A stretch of 64,000 nt of DNA from Anaerofustis stercorihominis (GTDB taxonomy: Bacteria; Bacillota; Clostridia; Eubacteriales; Anaerofustaceae): the NCBI RefSeq assembly GCF_024623185.1, contig NZ_JANJZK010000001.1, forward strand, positions 248,001-312,000. Direction: 5' to 3'. Positions 7,727-16,590 of the stretch are shown here, piece by piece. The first letter of the stretch is position 1; the number at the start of each line of letters is the position of its first letter. Below the pieces are notes generated by a model. It saw only the letters and a program-made list of their open reading frames with translations, was not told where the DNA came from and ran no database searches. Position numbers and translations under genes: made by a program.

Positions 7727-8497
7727 ATGGCGAATATAAGAACATCCTTAAATGATATTTATTTTATGGAAAATTTAGCAGACGATAACAGTTTTATCCA
7801 TTTACTTACACCTTCTGTTAAGGTATTTACGACTTTAGTTTTTATAATAGCTGTTATTTCAACTGCAAGTTATAATATTTTAAGGTTACTGTTTTTTTTA
7901 TTATATATAATTGTAGTGTCCATAATAAGTCAAACAGATAATAAACTATTGTTTAAAAGATATTTGATTGTCCTTCCGTTTTCTTTCTTTGTTGGTATCG
8001 GTAATATTTTTGTAAACAATAATGTTTATTATGAAATATTAAATATTCCAATTACCTTTGGATTTATATCTTTTATAGGTATAATTTTAAAATCTTACCT
8101 TACTGTAATGGCAGTGTTTTTACTTGTTTCAACTACTAGATTAAACGATATATTTGCTTTTATGGGAAATATAAAAGTTCCAAAGATTATTGTCAATGAG
8201 TTGAACCTTACATTCAGGTATATACATACTTTAGCCGATGAAGCAGGAAATATGTATACTTCATATATTTTAAGAAGTAACAGGAAAAAAGGTATAGATA
8301 TCAAAGATATGGGAAGTTTTCTCGGAAATTTACTCCTTAGAAGTGTGGATAAAGCTGATAAAGTATATCATGCAATGAAACTCAGAGGTTATAACGGCGA
8401 GTACAATTACAGTAAAATATATAAGTATTCAAAAAGAGATTATATTAGTTTTATAATCTTCTTTGTATATTTAGTAATAAGTTTTTATTTTATTTAA
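7727..8497 (+). CDS. nikQ: ECF transporter transmembrane (T) component, NikQ/CbiQ
   Basis: This 256-residue membrane protein has several hydrophobic helices in its N-terminal half. A cytoplasmic coupling region near residues 180-225 includes the MKLRGYNGEY segment, a T-component signature that contacts the ATPases. The AAAGGAG site is 7 bases from the start. The gene lies 21 bases after nikM and 10 bases before the ATPase gene. By family knowledge it couples ATP hydrolysis by NikO to nickel transfer through NikM. Confidence 0.88.
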   Translation: MANIRTSLNDIYFMENLADDNSFIHLLTPSVKVFTTLVFIIAVISTASYNILRLLFFLLYIIVVSIISQTDNKLLFKRYLIVLPFSFFVGIGNIFVNNNVYYEILNIPITFGFISFIGIILKSYLTVMAVFLLVSTTRLNDIFAFMGNIKVPKIIVNELNLTFRYIHTLADEAGNMYTSYILRSNRKKGIDIKDMGSFLGNLLLRSVDKADKVYHAMKLRGYNGEYNYSKIYKYSKRDYISFIIFFVYLVISFYFI

Positions 8498-8507
8498 AGG
8501 AGCGTTA

Positions 8508-9200
8508 ATGATAAGTATAAAAGATTTAAATATAAAATATCCCGACGGAACAAATGCACTAAATAATTTAAATTTAGATATAAGTGACAATGAAAATATA
8601 GGCTTGCTTGGTGCAAACGGTGCCGGGAAATCCACCTTATTTTTAAGTATGCTTGGAGTTATTCCAATAGCTGACGGAAGTATAACCATAGATGACAGTG
8701 AAGTAAATAAAAACAATATCGATAAAATAAGAAGGGAAGTCGGGCTTATATTTCAAAATCCCGATGACCAACTGTTTTCTTCTACTGTATACGATGATGT
8801 TGCCTTTGCTTTAAATAATTTAAATATGAATAAATATGATGTTAAAAATATAGTGTACGATATATTAAATAAACTCGGTATTTATCATTTAAAAGATAAG
8901 GCTGTTTATAAGCTTTCCGGAGGAGAAAAAAGAAGTGCCTGCATTGCTTCTATATTGGTACAAAATCCCAATATTATATTATTTGATGAACCAACTTCTT
9001 ATTTAGACAGAAAATCAAAAAGAAAATTGATTGAAATAATAAATTCTATTAATTCCACTAAACTTATTGCTTCCCATGACTTTGATTTAATAAAAGAAAC
9101 TTGTACAAGGATTGTTATTTTAAAAAATGGAAGTGTATATTATAATGGAAATATGGATGTACTAAATAATGAAGAATTTCTTATGGAGGCAGGATTATGA
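8508..9200 (+). CDS. nikO: ECF nickel transporter ATP-binding protein NikO/CbiO
   Basis: The 230-residue ABC ATPase shows Walker A GANGAGKST (residues 35-43), a Q-loop in IFQNPDDQLFS, the signature KLSGGEKR, Walker B IILFDEPTSYLD and the switch histidine in IASHDFD. It is slightly shorter than usual (about 270) at the C-terminus. The single ATPase gene implies a homodimer. The next gene, larE, starts inside its last codons (4-base overlap), which points to translational coupling of nickel import with cofactor synthesis. Confidence 0.9.
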   Translation: MISIKDLNIKYPDGTNALNNLNLDISDNENIGLLGANGAGKSTLFLSMLGVIPIADGSITIDDSEVNKNNIDKIRREVGLIFQNPDDQLFSSTVYDDVAFALNNLNMNKYDVKNIVYDILNKLGIYHLKDKAVYKLSGGEKRSACIASILVQNPNIILFDEPTSYLDRKSKRKLIEIINSINSTKLIASHDFDLIKETCTRIVILKNGSVYYNGNMDVLNNEEFLMEAGL

Positions 9201-9943
9201 CCCTTGAAGAATTTTTTAAGTATTATAAAAAAGTTGCTTTGGCTTTTTCAGGAGGTGTTGATTCCTCTTATCTTTTATACATATTAAAAAAATTAAATAT
9301 AGAATCTACGGCTTATTTTGTGAAAAGTGAGTTTCAGCCTGACTTTGAATTAAAAGAGAGTATTACTCTTGCAACTAAACTTGGTGCGGACCTAAAAATA
9401 ATAGATAATCCTATTTTAGATGAAGAAAAGATTATAAATAATGATGTTAGCCGGTGTTATTACTGTAAGCAGAATATTTTTTCCCATATTATAAAAGCGG
9501 CTAAGCAGGATGGATATAATATCATAATCGACGGAACGAACGCTACGGATGATGAAAGTGACCGCCCCGGAATGAAAGCACTTAAAGAAATGAAGATTTT
9601 ATCCCCGTTAAAAATATGTTCTCTTACAAAACAGGATATAAGGTCCTTATCAAAAGAAGCCGGGCTTCCTACTTGGGATAAGCCTTCTTACTCTTGCCTT
9701 GCGACAAGGATAAGCACTGGAGAGAAAATAAAAAAAGATACTCTTGTTAAAATAGAAAAAAGTGAGTCCTATTTATTTAAACTGGGATTTAAGGATTTTA
9801 GGATAAGAGTTAAAAATAATAGTGCGGTAATTCAAGTGAAAGAAAAAGATTTTATAAAAGTCATGGAAAACAGAGACAGGATATTAAAAACGATATCTCA
9901 TATGTTTGATGAAATCAGTTTGGATTTAAGACCAAGAAGGTAA
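9197..9943 (+). CDS. larE: LarE, ATP-dependent sacrificial sulfur transferase of nickel-pincer cofactor synthesis
   Basis: The 248-residue PP-loop protein has SGGVDSS at 18-24, the adenylating motif, and YSCLATRIS with Cys167, which aligns with the cysteine that donates its sulfur in Lactiplantibacillus LarE. The family adenylates the dicarboxylated pyridinium precursor made by LarB and converts its carboxylates to thiocarboxylates. The CYYCKQNIF segment is also typical. The gene overlaps nikO by 4 bases and lies 7 bases before larB, so the order here is larE-larB-larC. Confidence 0.9.
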   Translation: MTLEEFFKYYKKVALAFSGGVDSSYLLYILKKLNIESTAYFVKSEFQPDFELKESITLATKLGADLKIIDNPILDEEKIINNDVSRCYYCKQNIFSHIIKAAKQDGYNIIIDGTNATDDESDRPGMKALKEMKILSPLKICSLTKQDIRSLSKEAGLPTWDKPSYSCLATRISTGEKIKKDTLVKIEKSESYLFKLGFKDFRIRVKNNSAVIQVKEKDFIKVMENRDRILKTISHMFDEISLDLRPRR

Positions 9944-9949
9944 AGTGAT

Positions 9950-10714
9950 ATGAATAGTAAAGAAGGATTAAAAGACTTACTTAAGAAAGTTAAAAATAAT
10001 GAGATATCAATCGATGACGCTGTAGTAAAACTCAAAATGAAACCTTTCAGTGATATCGGATATGCAAAGATCGATAATCATCGTTCTATAAGACAAGGCG
10101 TATCGGAAGTCATTTACGGAGAAAAAAAGACAGCAAAGCAAATCCTTGGCATTGTAAACGGCATGAGAGATAACGGAAGTGAAAATATACTTATTACAAG
10201 AATTGATGAAAATAAGTATAAAAAATTGAAGGATAGTATAGATATTGTGTACTATGACAAAGCTAAAATGGGTATAGCTTACGAAAATAAGGATATAGAT
10301 AAAGTCGGGAAAATTGTTATTGCCGCGGCGGGTACCAGCGATATAGATGTATGTGAAGAAGCCTATATTACCGCATCTACCCTTGGTAGCAATGTTGAGA
10401 GGCTTTATGATGTAGGAGTGGCGGGACTTCACAGATTACTAAATAATTTGGATGTTTTGATGTCTGCACGAGTAATAATCGTGGTTGCTGGAATGGAAGG
10501 TGCTTTGGCAAGCGTTGTCGGAGGGCTGGTTGACTGTCCCGTTATTGCCGTTCCGACAAGTGTTGGGTACGGTGCTAATTTCGGCGGACTTTCTGCTCTT
10601 CTCTCGATGCTTAATTCCTGTGCAAGCGGAGTTAGTGTAGTGAATATTGATAATGGTTTCGGTGCAGGATATCTTGCGAATATGATAAACAAAATGGAGG
10701 GTATTGATGAATAG
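9950..10714 (+). CDS. larB: LarB, pyridinium-3,5-biscarboxylic acid mononucleotide synthase
   Basis: The 254-residue protein has an N-terminal regulatory-like half and a C-terminal PurE-like half: IVIAAAGTSDIDVCEEAY near residue 122, VERLYDVGVAGLHRLL, then VVAGMEGALASVVGGL and PTSVGYGANFGG. LarB carboxylates and hydrolyses nicotinic acid adenine dinucleotide to start nickel-pincer nucleotide synthesis. The stop codon overlaps the larC start by 8 bases. Confidence 0.92.
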   Translation: MNSKEGLKDLLKKVKNNEISIDDAVVKLKMKPFSDIGYAKIDNHRSIRQGVSEVIYGEKKTAKQILGIVNGMRDNGSENILITRIDENKYKKLKDSIDIVYYDKAKMGIAYENKDIDKVGKIVIAAAGTSDIDVCEEAYITASTLGSNVERLYDVGVAGLHRLLNNLDVLMSARVIIVVAGMEGALASVVGGLVDCPVIAVPTSVGYGANFGGLSALLSMLNSCASGVSVVNIDNGFGAGYLANMINKMEGIDE

Positions 10715-12347
10715 CTTATATATAGAATGTAACAGCGGTGCGGCAGGCGATATGTTAATGGCTGCACTTTTGGATTTATATGATGATAAAGAAGATTTTT
10801 TATACAAGATGAATAATCTCGGTCTTGAAAATGTAAGTGTAAGTTTTAGAGAAGAAAAGAGAAATGGTATAACTGGGAAAAAAATCATCGTAACCGTTGA
10901 TGGTGTAGAGGAAGAAAGCCTTGATGTAATAGATAATAAACAAGAACATCATGAACATGAAGGTAACCATGAAGATGATTTAATTCTAGACAGTTTTTAT
11001 GCTTTTGAAGGCGGATATCATGATTTTTTAAACAGCAGAAACGAAAATAAAATTGATATTAGTGAAGAAATAAAAAAAGAAGTAAAAGAACCTACTTTCC
11101 CCGCAGATAGTTTATATGCTTTCGAAGAAAGCTACAGCGATTTTTTGAATGACAGAAGTAGAACTATAGAACATGAACATCATCATATTCCTGAAAGAGC
11201 CGAAGAAAAAATAGAAATAAAACACGATGAAAAAAATGAGGATATTTCATTTCCGGCAGACGGGCTATATGCCTTTGAGGTAGGATTTGACGATTATCTT
11301 AAGGCACGTGAAACTTTACATTCTCATCACGAGCATGACTGTGGTCATGAACATTATCATCATGGACATGCTCATAACCATGAACCTTTACATGTACATG
11401 GACATCACCATAAGCATAATCATAATGACATCAAACATATCAATAATATAATAGATAAGTTAAATTTAAGTAAAAATGTGAAACATCATGCTAAAGAAAT
11501 ATATAATCTTATTCTTAAAGCTGAAGCCAAGGCTCATGGGTGCAGTGTAGATAAAGTTCATTTTCATGAAGTGGGAAATTTGGATGCTATAGTTGATATT
11601 GTAGGTGTATGTTATTTAATAGATAAATTAGATATAGATAATATTATTTGTTCTCCTTTAAATGTCGGATACGGAAATGTAAGGACCGCTCATGGTATAC
11701 TTCCGGTTCCTGCTCCGGCAACTGCGTATATATTAAGAGATGTTCCTACTTATACGAACGAAGAAAAAGGTGAACTTACAACACCGACGGGAGCTGCTAT
11801 TTTAAAACATTTCGTTAAAGAGTTTACAAACAGAAGAAACATGACTTATGAAAAGATAGGATACGGTTTAGGTAAAAAAGAGCTAAAATCCGCTAATTTT
11901 GTTAGGGTATTTCTAGGTAAAATCAATGATGAGGATAAACTTAAAGATAAAATATTTAAGCTTTCATGTAATATAGACGATATGACGGGAGAGGAAATCG
12001 GACTTGCTATTGATAAACTGTGGGATAACGGTGCCCTTGATGTGTATACAATCCCCGTAAATATGAAGAAAAACCGTCCGGGGGTAATACTCGAAGTACT
12101 AATGAAAGAAGAAGTTGAAGAAAGATTATTGAATGTTATCATGAAATATACTTCTACCTTTGGAGTCAGAAGAAGCGAATATGACAGGTATATATTAAAT
12201 AGAACTTTTAAAGAAAAAGAAACGAAGTACGGAAGTATAAAAGAAAAAGTCGGTAGCGGATACGGTATTGAAAAAAGCAAGTTAGAATTCGATGACTTAA
12301 AAGAAGTTTCGGATAAATATAAAATCCCAATAAGAGATATAAAATAA
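10707..12347 (+). CDS. larC: LarC, nickel insertase for the pincer cofactor, with long His-rich repeat insert
   Basis: The 546-residue protein starts at the ATG at 10707 (GGAGGG site); the N-terminal YIECNSGAAGDMLMAAL and the HFHEVGNLDAIVDIVG segment (about 285-300) identify LarC. LarC uses CTP to insert nickel between the two thiocarboxylates. It is a single continuous frame, unlike L. plantarum larC1/larC2, which needs a frameshift. Residues about 75-240 form a large insert: three imperfect copies of a YAFE-x3-x-D-(F/Y)-L module (about 95-112, 133-150 and 182-200), then a cluster of about 18 histidines in 35 residues (205-239), probably a metal store or docking site. A terminator follows. 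Confidence 0.92.
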   Translation: MNSLYIECNSGAAGDMLMAALLDLYDDKEDFLYKMNNLGLENVSVSFREEKRNGITGKKIIVTVDGVEEESLDVIDNKQEHHEHEGNHEDDLILDSFYAFEGGYHDFLNSRNENKIDISEEIKKEVKEPTFPADSLYAFEESYSDFLNDRSRTIEHEHHHIPERAEEKIEIKHDEKNEDISFPADGLYAFEVGFDDYLKARETLHSHHEHDCGHEHYHHGHAHNHEPLHVHGHHHKHNHNDIKHINNIIDKLNLSKNVKHHAKEIYNLILKAEAKAHGCSVDKVHFHEVGNLDAIVDIVGVCYLIDKLDIDNIICSPLNVGYGNVRTAHGILPVPAPATAYILRDVPTYTNEEKGELTTPTGAAILKHFVKEFTNRRNMTYEKIGYGLGKKELKSANFVRVFLGKINDEDKLKDKIFKLSCNIDDMTGEEIGLAIDKLWDNGALDVYTIPVNMKKNRPGVILEVLMKEEVEERLLNVIMKYTSTFGVRRSEYDRYILNRTFKEKETKYGSIKEKVGSGYGIEKSKLEFDDLKEVSDKYKIPIRDIK

Positions 12348-12348
12348 G

Positions 12349-12370
12349 AAACGCTGAAAGCGTTTTTTAT
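12349..12370 (+). terminator. Rho-independent terminator of the nickel operon
   Basis: AAACGCT (12349-12355) pairs with AGCGTTT (12359-12365) around GAA and continues into T-rich sequence. It closes the nikM-larC transcription unit. Confidence 0.88.
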
Positions 12371-12444
12371 TTTGTTTAATATTTGTATAAATATAAAACT
12401 TTACATTTAAACCTCACATATATATTTTAAAGTAGGGTATTTTT

Positions 12445-12453
12445 TGTTATAAT
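12445..12453 (+). promoter_or_regulatory. Extended -10 promoter upstream of tsaE
   Basis: TGTTATAAT is an exact TGNTATAAT motif 33 bases upstream of the tsaE start codon and downstream of the larC terminator. Confidence 0.6.
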
Positions 12454-12485
12454 ATAATTTAAGTTTAAATCAGATAGGTATATTT

Positions 12486-12950
12486 ATGAGGATAATAACA
12501 AGAAATGATATGGAAACTACCTCGTTAGGCAAAGAGATAGGTAAATTACTAAAAAATAATACAAGTGTATATTTAATAGGAGAAATGGCAAGCGGGAAGA
12601 CGCAGCTTAGCAAAGGTATTGCGGAAAGTCTAGGGCTTTTAAATAAATTTTCATCTCCTACTTATACGATTATTAATGAATATAAAAATGAATTTGATAC
12701 ACTTTATCATATGGATGCTTACAGGATAGAAGATATAAGTGAACTTGATTATATCGGTTTTTATGATATATATAAAAATGAAAAAATGATTATCGAATGG
12801 GCTGATATGATAATGAGCGAGCTAGATGAAACCGGAATAATCGTTGATATAAATAAAGATGAACAAGATTTTAACAAAAGAGTTATAGATATAAAAGCGT
12901 TTGATGACAGCATTGATATAATGAAAAAATTGGAGGAAATTTATGAGTAA
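12486..12950 (+). CDS. tsaE: TsaE, ATPase of tRNA t6A synthesis
   Basis: The 154-residue protein has a P-loop in GEMASGKTQLSKGIAESLG (about residues 33-51), SSPTYTIINEY near 57, and the YHMDAYRI and IIEWAD motifs of the family. TsaE binds the TsaB-TsaD complex and is needed for cycles of threonylcarbamoyl transfer to A37 of ANN-decoding tRNAs. Its stop overlaps tsaB by 8 bases. Only a weak ribosome site is visible (AGATAGG), which is normal for this position. Confidence 0.92.
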   Translation: MRIITRNDMETTSLGKEIGKLLKNNTSVYLIGEMASGKTQLSKGIAESLGLLNKFSSPTYTIINEYKNEFDTLYHMDAYRIEDISELDYIGFYDIYKNEKMIIEWADMIMSELDETGIIVDINKDEQDFNKRVIDIKAFDDSIDIMKKLEEIYE

Positions 12951-13644
12951 GATACTGGCGATAGATACTTCGACCGTTGCTGCAAGTGCGGCTATTTTAG
13001 ATGATGATAACATACTTGGAGAAGAATATACTGCTTATAAATTAAAACACTCAGAAAAGCTTCTTCCGTTAATAAAACATTTGCTTGAAGATGTAAGACT
13101 AAGTTTAAATGATATAGATTACTTTGCTGTCGGTTCCGGACCGGGGTCCTTTACGGGCTTGAGGATTGCGGCTTCTACGGTTAAAGCTTTTGCTCATGCT
13201 ATGGATAAACCCATAGTGTCGGTTTCTTCACTATTTGCATGTGCGGAAAATTTAAAGGGTATGAATGATGTGATTTGTATAATATTTGATGCACAGAGAA
13301 ATGATGCTTATTATAATATTTTTATAAATAAAGACAATAAATTAACTCCTTTATATTCTGATAGTATTATAAATATTGATGATTTAGTCGATAAATTAGA
13401 AGGATATGAAAGAGTTTTATTTGCAGGTGACGGTGTTAATAAATATAAAGATAAGATTATAGAAAGAGTATCTGACAAAGCTATTTTTGCAGACAATTAT
13501 AATTTGCTTCCAAAGGCAAGCGGAGTAGCGAAAATTTCTAAAGGATATATTGAAGAAGATATGAATATATATTCTTACGATAATTATCTTCCCAATTATA
13601 TAAGACCATCGGCGGCAGAAGAGCAAAGGTTAAAAAAGAAATAG
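12943..13644 (+). CDS. tsaB: TsaB, tRNA t6A synthesis scaffold protein
   Basis: The 233-residue ASKHA-fold protein begins with ILAIDTSTVAASAAI and has the GSGPGSFTGLRIAASTVKA segment (about residues 65-83) that is diagnostic of TsaB. TsaB has no kinase activity and pairs with TsaD. The GGAGG site lies within the end of tsaE, so the two are translationally coupled. rimI follows after one base. Confidence 0.92.
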   Translation: MSKILAIDTSTVAASAAILDDDNILGEEYTAYKLKHSEKLLPLIKHLLEDVRLSLNDIDYFAVGSGPGSFTGLRIAASTVKAFAHAMDKPIVSVSSLFACAENLKGMNDVICIIFDAQRNDAYYNIFINKDNKLTPLYSDSIINIDDLVDKLEGYERVLFAGDGVNKYKDKIIERVSDKAIFADNYNLLPKASGVAKISKGYIEEDMNIYSYDNYLPNYIRPSAAEEQRLKKK

Positions 13645-13645
13645 T

Positions 13646-14089
13646 ATGGAACTTGAAATAAGAGAAGCAGTCATTACAGACGTTGAAGACATAATAGAAT
13701 TTGAAAGAGATTGTTTTGAGCATCCTTGGGGAGAACAATCTATTTTTGCGGAACTTATAAACAATAAAAGTTTTTATATAGTGTTCTATGAAGGGGAAGA
13801 CGTCGTAGCTTTTGGCGGGTATCAGGATATAGTTGGACAAGGTCATATTACCACAATGGGTGTAAGGGAAGACAAAAGAGGTCTTGGATATGGTAAAAAG
13901 TTATTGTCTCTGATAGTAGAACATGCATATAGAAAAGATATCAAAGAGATGACCTTAGAGGTGAGAGAGTCGAATATAACCGCGATTAATCTATATGAGA
14001 GTATGGGATTTAAAATATATGGAAAGAGAAAAAATTATTATGCTGATAATCACGAAGACGCATATATAATGTGGAGATTTGATATATAG
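13646..14089 (+). CDS. rimI: RimI-like ribosomal protein S18-alanine N-acetyltransferase
   Basis: The 147-residue GNAT protein shows the order typical of RimI: LEIREAVITDVEDIIEFE at the start, HPWGEQSI, TTMGVREDKRGLGYGKKLL (acetyl-CoA P-loop, about residues 70-88) and NITAINLYESMGFK. RimI acetylates the N-terminal alanine of ribosomal protein S18. The gene is embedded in the tsaE-tsaB-rimI-tsaD order common in Firmicutes, although a membrane protein gene separates it from tsaD here. Confidence 0.88.
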   Translation: MELEIREAVITDVEDIIEFERDCFEHPWGEQSIFAELINNKSFYIVFYEGEDVVAFGGYQDIVGQGHITTMGVREDKRGLGYGKKLLSLIVEHAYRKDIKEMTLEVRESNITAINLYESMGFKIYGKRKNYYADNHEDAYIMWRFDI

Positions 14090-14111
14090 TATTTCTTCCG
14101 GGGGAGACATA

Positions 14112-15557
14112 ATGAAAGAAAAAAGAAAAAGTAAAATAAGTATAATATTTAGTGTGGTTATGGTGTTGTTATTAATTCCATCTGTTATTTTTGGAGCCAA
14201 TATCGAAAATAATATAAAAAAGGATAATCTTAAAACCAACACCGAAGGGACTGTATTTACTCTTAATAAAAAAGATACTTACAATAAATCCATTTTTATG
14301 GGGACTTATACGAATATTCTAAATGAAGGTAAAATTAACGGGAGTGTAATTACAGCTTCCACTTCAATAAATAACAGCGGTAATATAAACGGAAGCGTTA
14401 TTTCCATTGCTCCTAATTTCACCAATTCCGGAGTAATAAATAAAAGTGTAATAGGCTTTTATAATAATATGTATTTGAATGATTCACATATTAAAAAAGA
14501 TTTGATTTGCTATGGAAATAAAGTTATAACAAATGAAAAGACAGTAGTGAACGGGGATGTAAATCTTTATGTTGATGATGTCCTTTTAAAGGGTAAAGTT
14601 GACGGAGATGTATTGGTAGTAGGTAAGAGTGTTACCATTAACGGAGTTATAAACGGAAATGTAAAAGTAGGATGTAATGAACTTGTTCTAGGCAGAGATA
14701 CAAGAATAAATGGTTCGTTAACATACGAAAGTCCCAATCCTATAGTAAAAACCGATCAAAGTAAAGTTAAGGGAAGTATAAAAAATGAAGATTTGGGTTT
14801 TAAAATCCCAAGTGTGGCAAACGAAGAGGGAAGTGCTCTTGCAGGATTTATATCTTATTATGGGATATTAAACAAGATTTCCATACTTTTGATTGCTGTT
14901 TTATTATTCAAATTATTCCCGATGAGTGCTTTAAAGGTAGAACTGTTTACAAGGCGAAATGTATTTAAGTGCTTAAGTGTAGGTGCTATGACTATGTTAT
15001 TCATAATACCTGTAATATTCATACTCCTCATTACTATTGTAGGAATGCCTGTTGCACTTCATATTGCAAGTTTATATTTTGATTTGACTTACATTGCAAC
15101 CATACCAACGGCATTGGTACTGGGGGGATTATTTATAAAAGGTCAAAATCTTTCATCAAAGATGTTAACAGGGATACTTGTAATCTTTGCTTTGGATTTC
15201 CTTCCTTCATCATTCTTTAGCTCTGTAATCACATTAATAGCTAATTTGATTGGTATTGGAAGTATTGTAATGCTTATTTCTCTATACCTTCGTTTTCAGA
15301 TTAAAAGAGAAAGAACAGAGTATGTTACTCTTATGAGTATCAATAATTCCAAGGAAGATATAATAAGGACAAAACAAAAATTTGAACAAATGAAGAGTCA
15401 AAAATTTGAAGCAGCCATGAAGCAAAAGGAAGAAGATAAGAGTAATAATGAGGAAAAAAATACTACGAATAAAATAGATGATGAGAATGATATTACTAGA
15501 AATGAAGATGAAGATCATGATGATATAGATAATAAAGAGGATGATACAGATGAGTAA
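14112..15557 (+). CDS. Bactofilin-like polymer-forming domain protein with C-terminal membrane helices
   Basis: The 481-residue protein uses the ATG at 14112 with a GGGGGAG site; this start lies after the rimI stop. It has an N-terminal signal or anchor helix (about residues 10-30). A region of about 200 residues then carries short repeats rich in N, G, S and I/V (NINGSVIS, GKVDGDVLVVGKSVTINGVINGNVKV), typical of right-handed beta-helix polymer-forming proteins. Four hydrophobic segments (about 245-405) and a highly charged C-terminal tail follow. The localisation and partner are unknown. It overlaps tsaD by 8 bases, which implies coupling. An envelope-organising role is inferred only. Confidence 0.7.
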   Translation: MKEKRKSKISIIFSVVMVLLLIPSVIFGANIENNIKKDNLKTNTEGTVFTLNKKDTYNKSIFMGTYTNILNEGKINGSVITASTSINNSGNINGSVISIAPNFTNSGVINKSVIGFYNNMYLNDSHIKKDLICYGNKVITNEKTVVNGDVNLYVDDVLLKGKVDGDVLVVGKSVTINGVINGNVKVGCNELVLGRDTRINGSLTYESPNPIVKTDQSKVKGSIKNEDLGFKIPSVANEEGSALAGFISYYGILNKISILLIAVLLFKLFPMSALKVELFTRRNVFKCLSVGAMTMLFIIPVIFILLITIVGMPVALHIASLYFDLTYIATIPTALVLGGLFIKGQNLSSKMLTGILVIFALDFLPSSFFSSVITLIANLIGIGSIVMLISLYLRFQIKRERTEYVTLMSINNSKEDIIRTKQKFEQMKSQKFEAAMKQKEEDKSNNEEKNTTNKIDDENDITRNEDEDHDDIDNKEDDTDE

Positions 15558-16554
15558 AATAATTACTTTAGCTATTGAAACTTCGTGTGATGAAACAAGT
15601 GCTTCTGTCGTTGAGGACGGGGTAAAAGTGAACTCAAACGCCATTCATACTCAAATAGATATCCATAAAGTATATGGCGGAGTTGTTCCCGAAATCGCAT
15701 CCAGAAATCATCTTATGAAGATATCCAGTGTTGTGGATAAAGCACTTTTAGATGCAGGTGTCACTTTTGATGATATAGATTTCATAAGTGTAACCACGGG
15801 CCCCGGACTTGTCGGAGCTTTATTGATAGGTCTATCATATGCAAAGGCTTTGGCATTTAGCTTAAATAAGGATTTGGTCGGAGTTAATCATATGGCGGGA
15901 CATATTTCAGCCAGCTTCATAATGGGAGCAAAACCTCCTTTTATATGCCTTACTGCCAGCGGAGGACATACCAATATTACAAAGGTAAATGATTATACGG
16001 ATTTTGAACTTCTTGGTTCTACTAAGGATGACGCCGCCGGAGAGGCTTTTGATAAAGTAGCAAGGAGCCTCGGACTTTCATATCCCGGGGGAGTACAAAT
16101 AGATAAGCATGCTAAGCTTGGAGATGAATATAGTATTGATTTCCCGGTAGTCCTTATGGGAAAGGATAACCTTGATTTTAGTTTCAGCGGACTTAAGAGT
16201 GCTGTTTTAAACTATTTGAACAGCAAAAAGATGAAGAACGAAGAAGTTAGTATTGATAATGTATGCGCGAGCTTTAACAGATGTGTCGTAGATACTATTG
16301 TTACAAAGACCATGCTCGCACTAAAAAAAGAAAATATGACAACTTTATGTGTCGGCGGCGGAGTTTTGTGTAATGATCTGCTTAGAAATGAACTTAAAAA
16401 GAAATGCGAAGAGAAAAATATAAAGCTTTTTTTGCCGGATAAAATTTACTGCACGGACAATGCTGCGATGATAGGTTCCGCAGGGTATTTTAATTATATA
16501 AAAAACAAAAAAGACAGCTTGATTTTAAATGCAAATCCTGACTTAAAATTATAA
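15550..16554 (+). CDS. tsaD: TsaD, tRNA N6-adenosine threonylcarbamoyltransferase
   Basis: The 334-residue protein starts at the ATG at 15550, nine bases after GAGG; an ATG at 15541 abuts that site. LAIETSCDETS near the N-terminus, the metal-binding H114-MAG-H118 pair, TASGGHTNI and DDAAGEAFDKVAR are all TsaD hallmarks. It transfers the threonylcarbamoyl group to A37. It is co-translated with the preceding bactofilin-like gene. Confidence 0.95.
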   Translation: MSKIITLAIETSCDETSASVVEDGVKVNSNAIHTQIDIHKVYGGVVPEIASRNHLMKISSVVDKALLDAGVTFDDIDFISVTTGPGLVGALLIGLSYAKALAFSLNKDLVGVNHMAGHISASFIMGAKPPFICLTASGGHTNITKVNDYTDFELLGSTKDDAAGEAFDKVARSLGLSYPGGVQIDKHAKLGDEYSIDFPVVLMGKDNLDFSFSGLKSAVLNYLNSKKMKNEEVSIDNVCASFNRCVVDTIVTKTMLALKKENMTTLCVGGGVLCNDLLRNELKKKCEEKNIKLFLPDKIYCTDNAAMIGSAGYFNYIKNKKDSLILNANPDLKL

Positions 16555-16590
16555 AATATATTTAATAGAAATACAAAAATGTAACAAATA

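Noticed and set aside
10704-12347. Programmed frameshift in larC, as in L. plantarum larC1/larC2
   Set aside because: The reading frame is continuous from 10707 to the stop codon, so no frameshift is needed.
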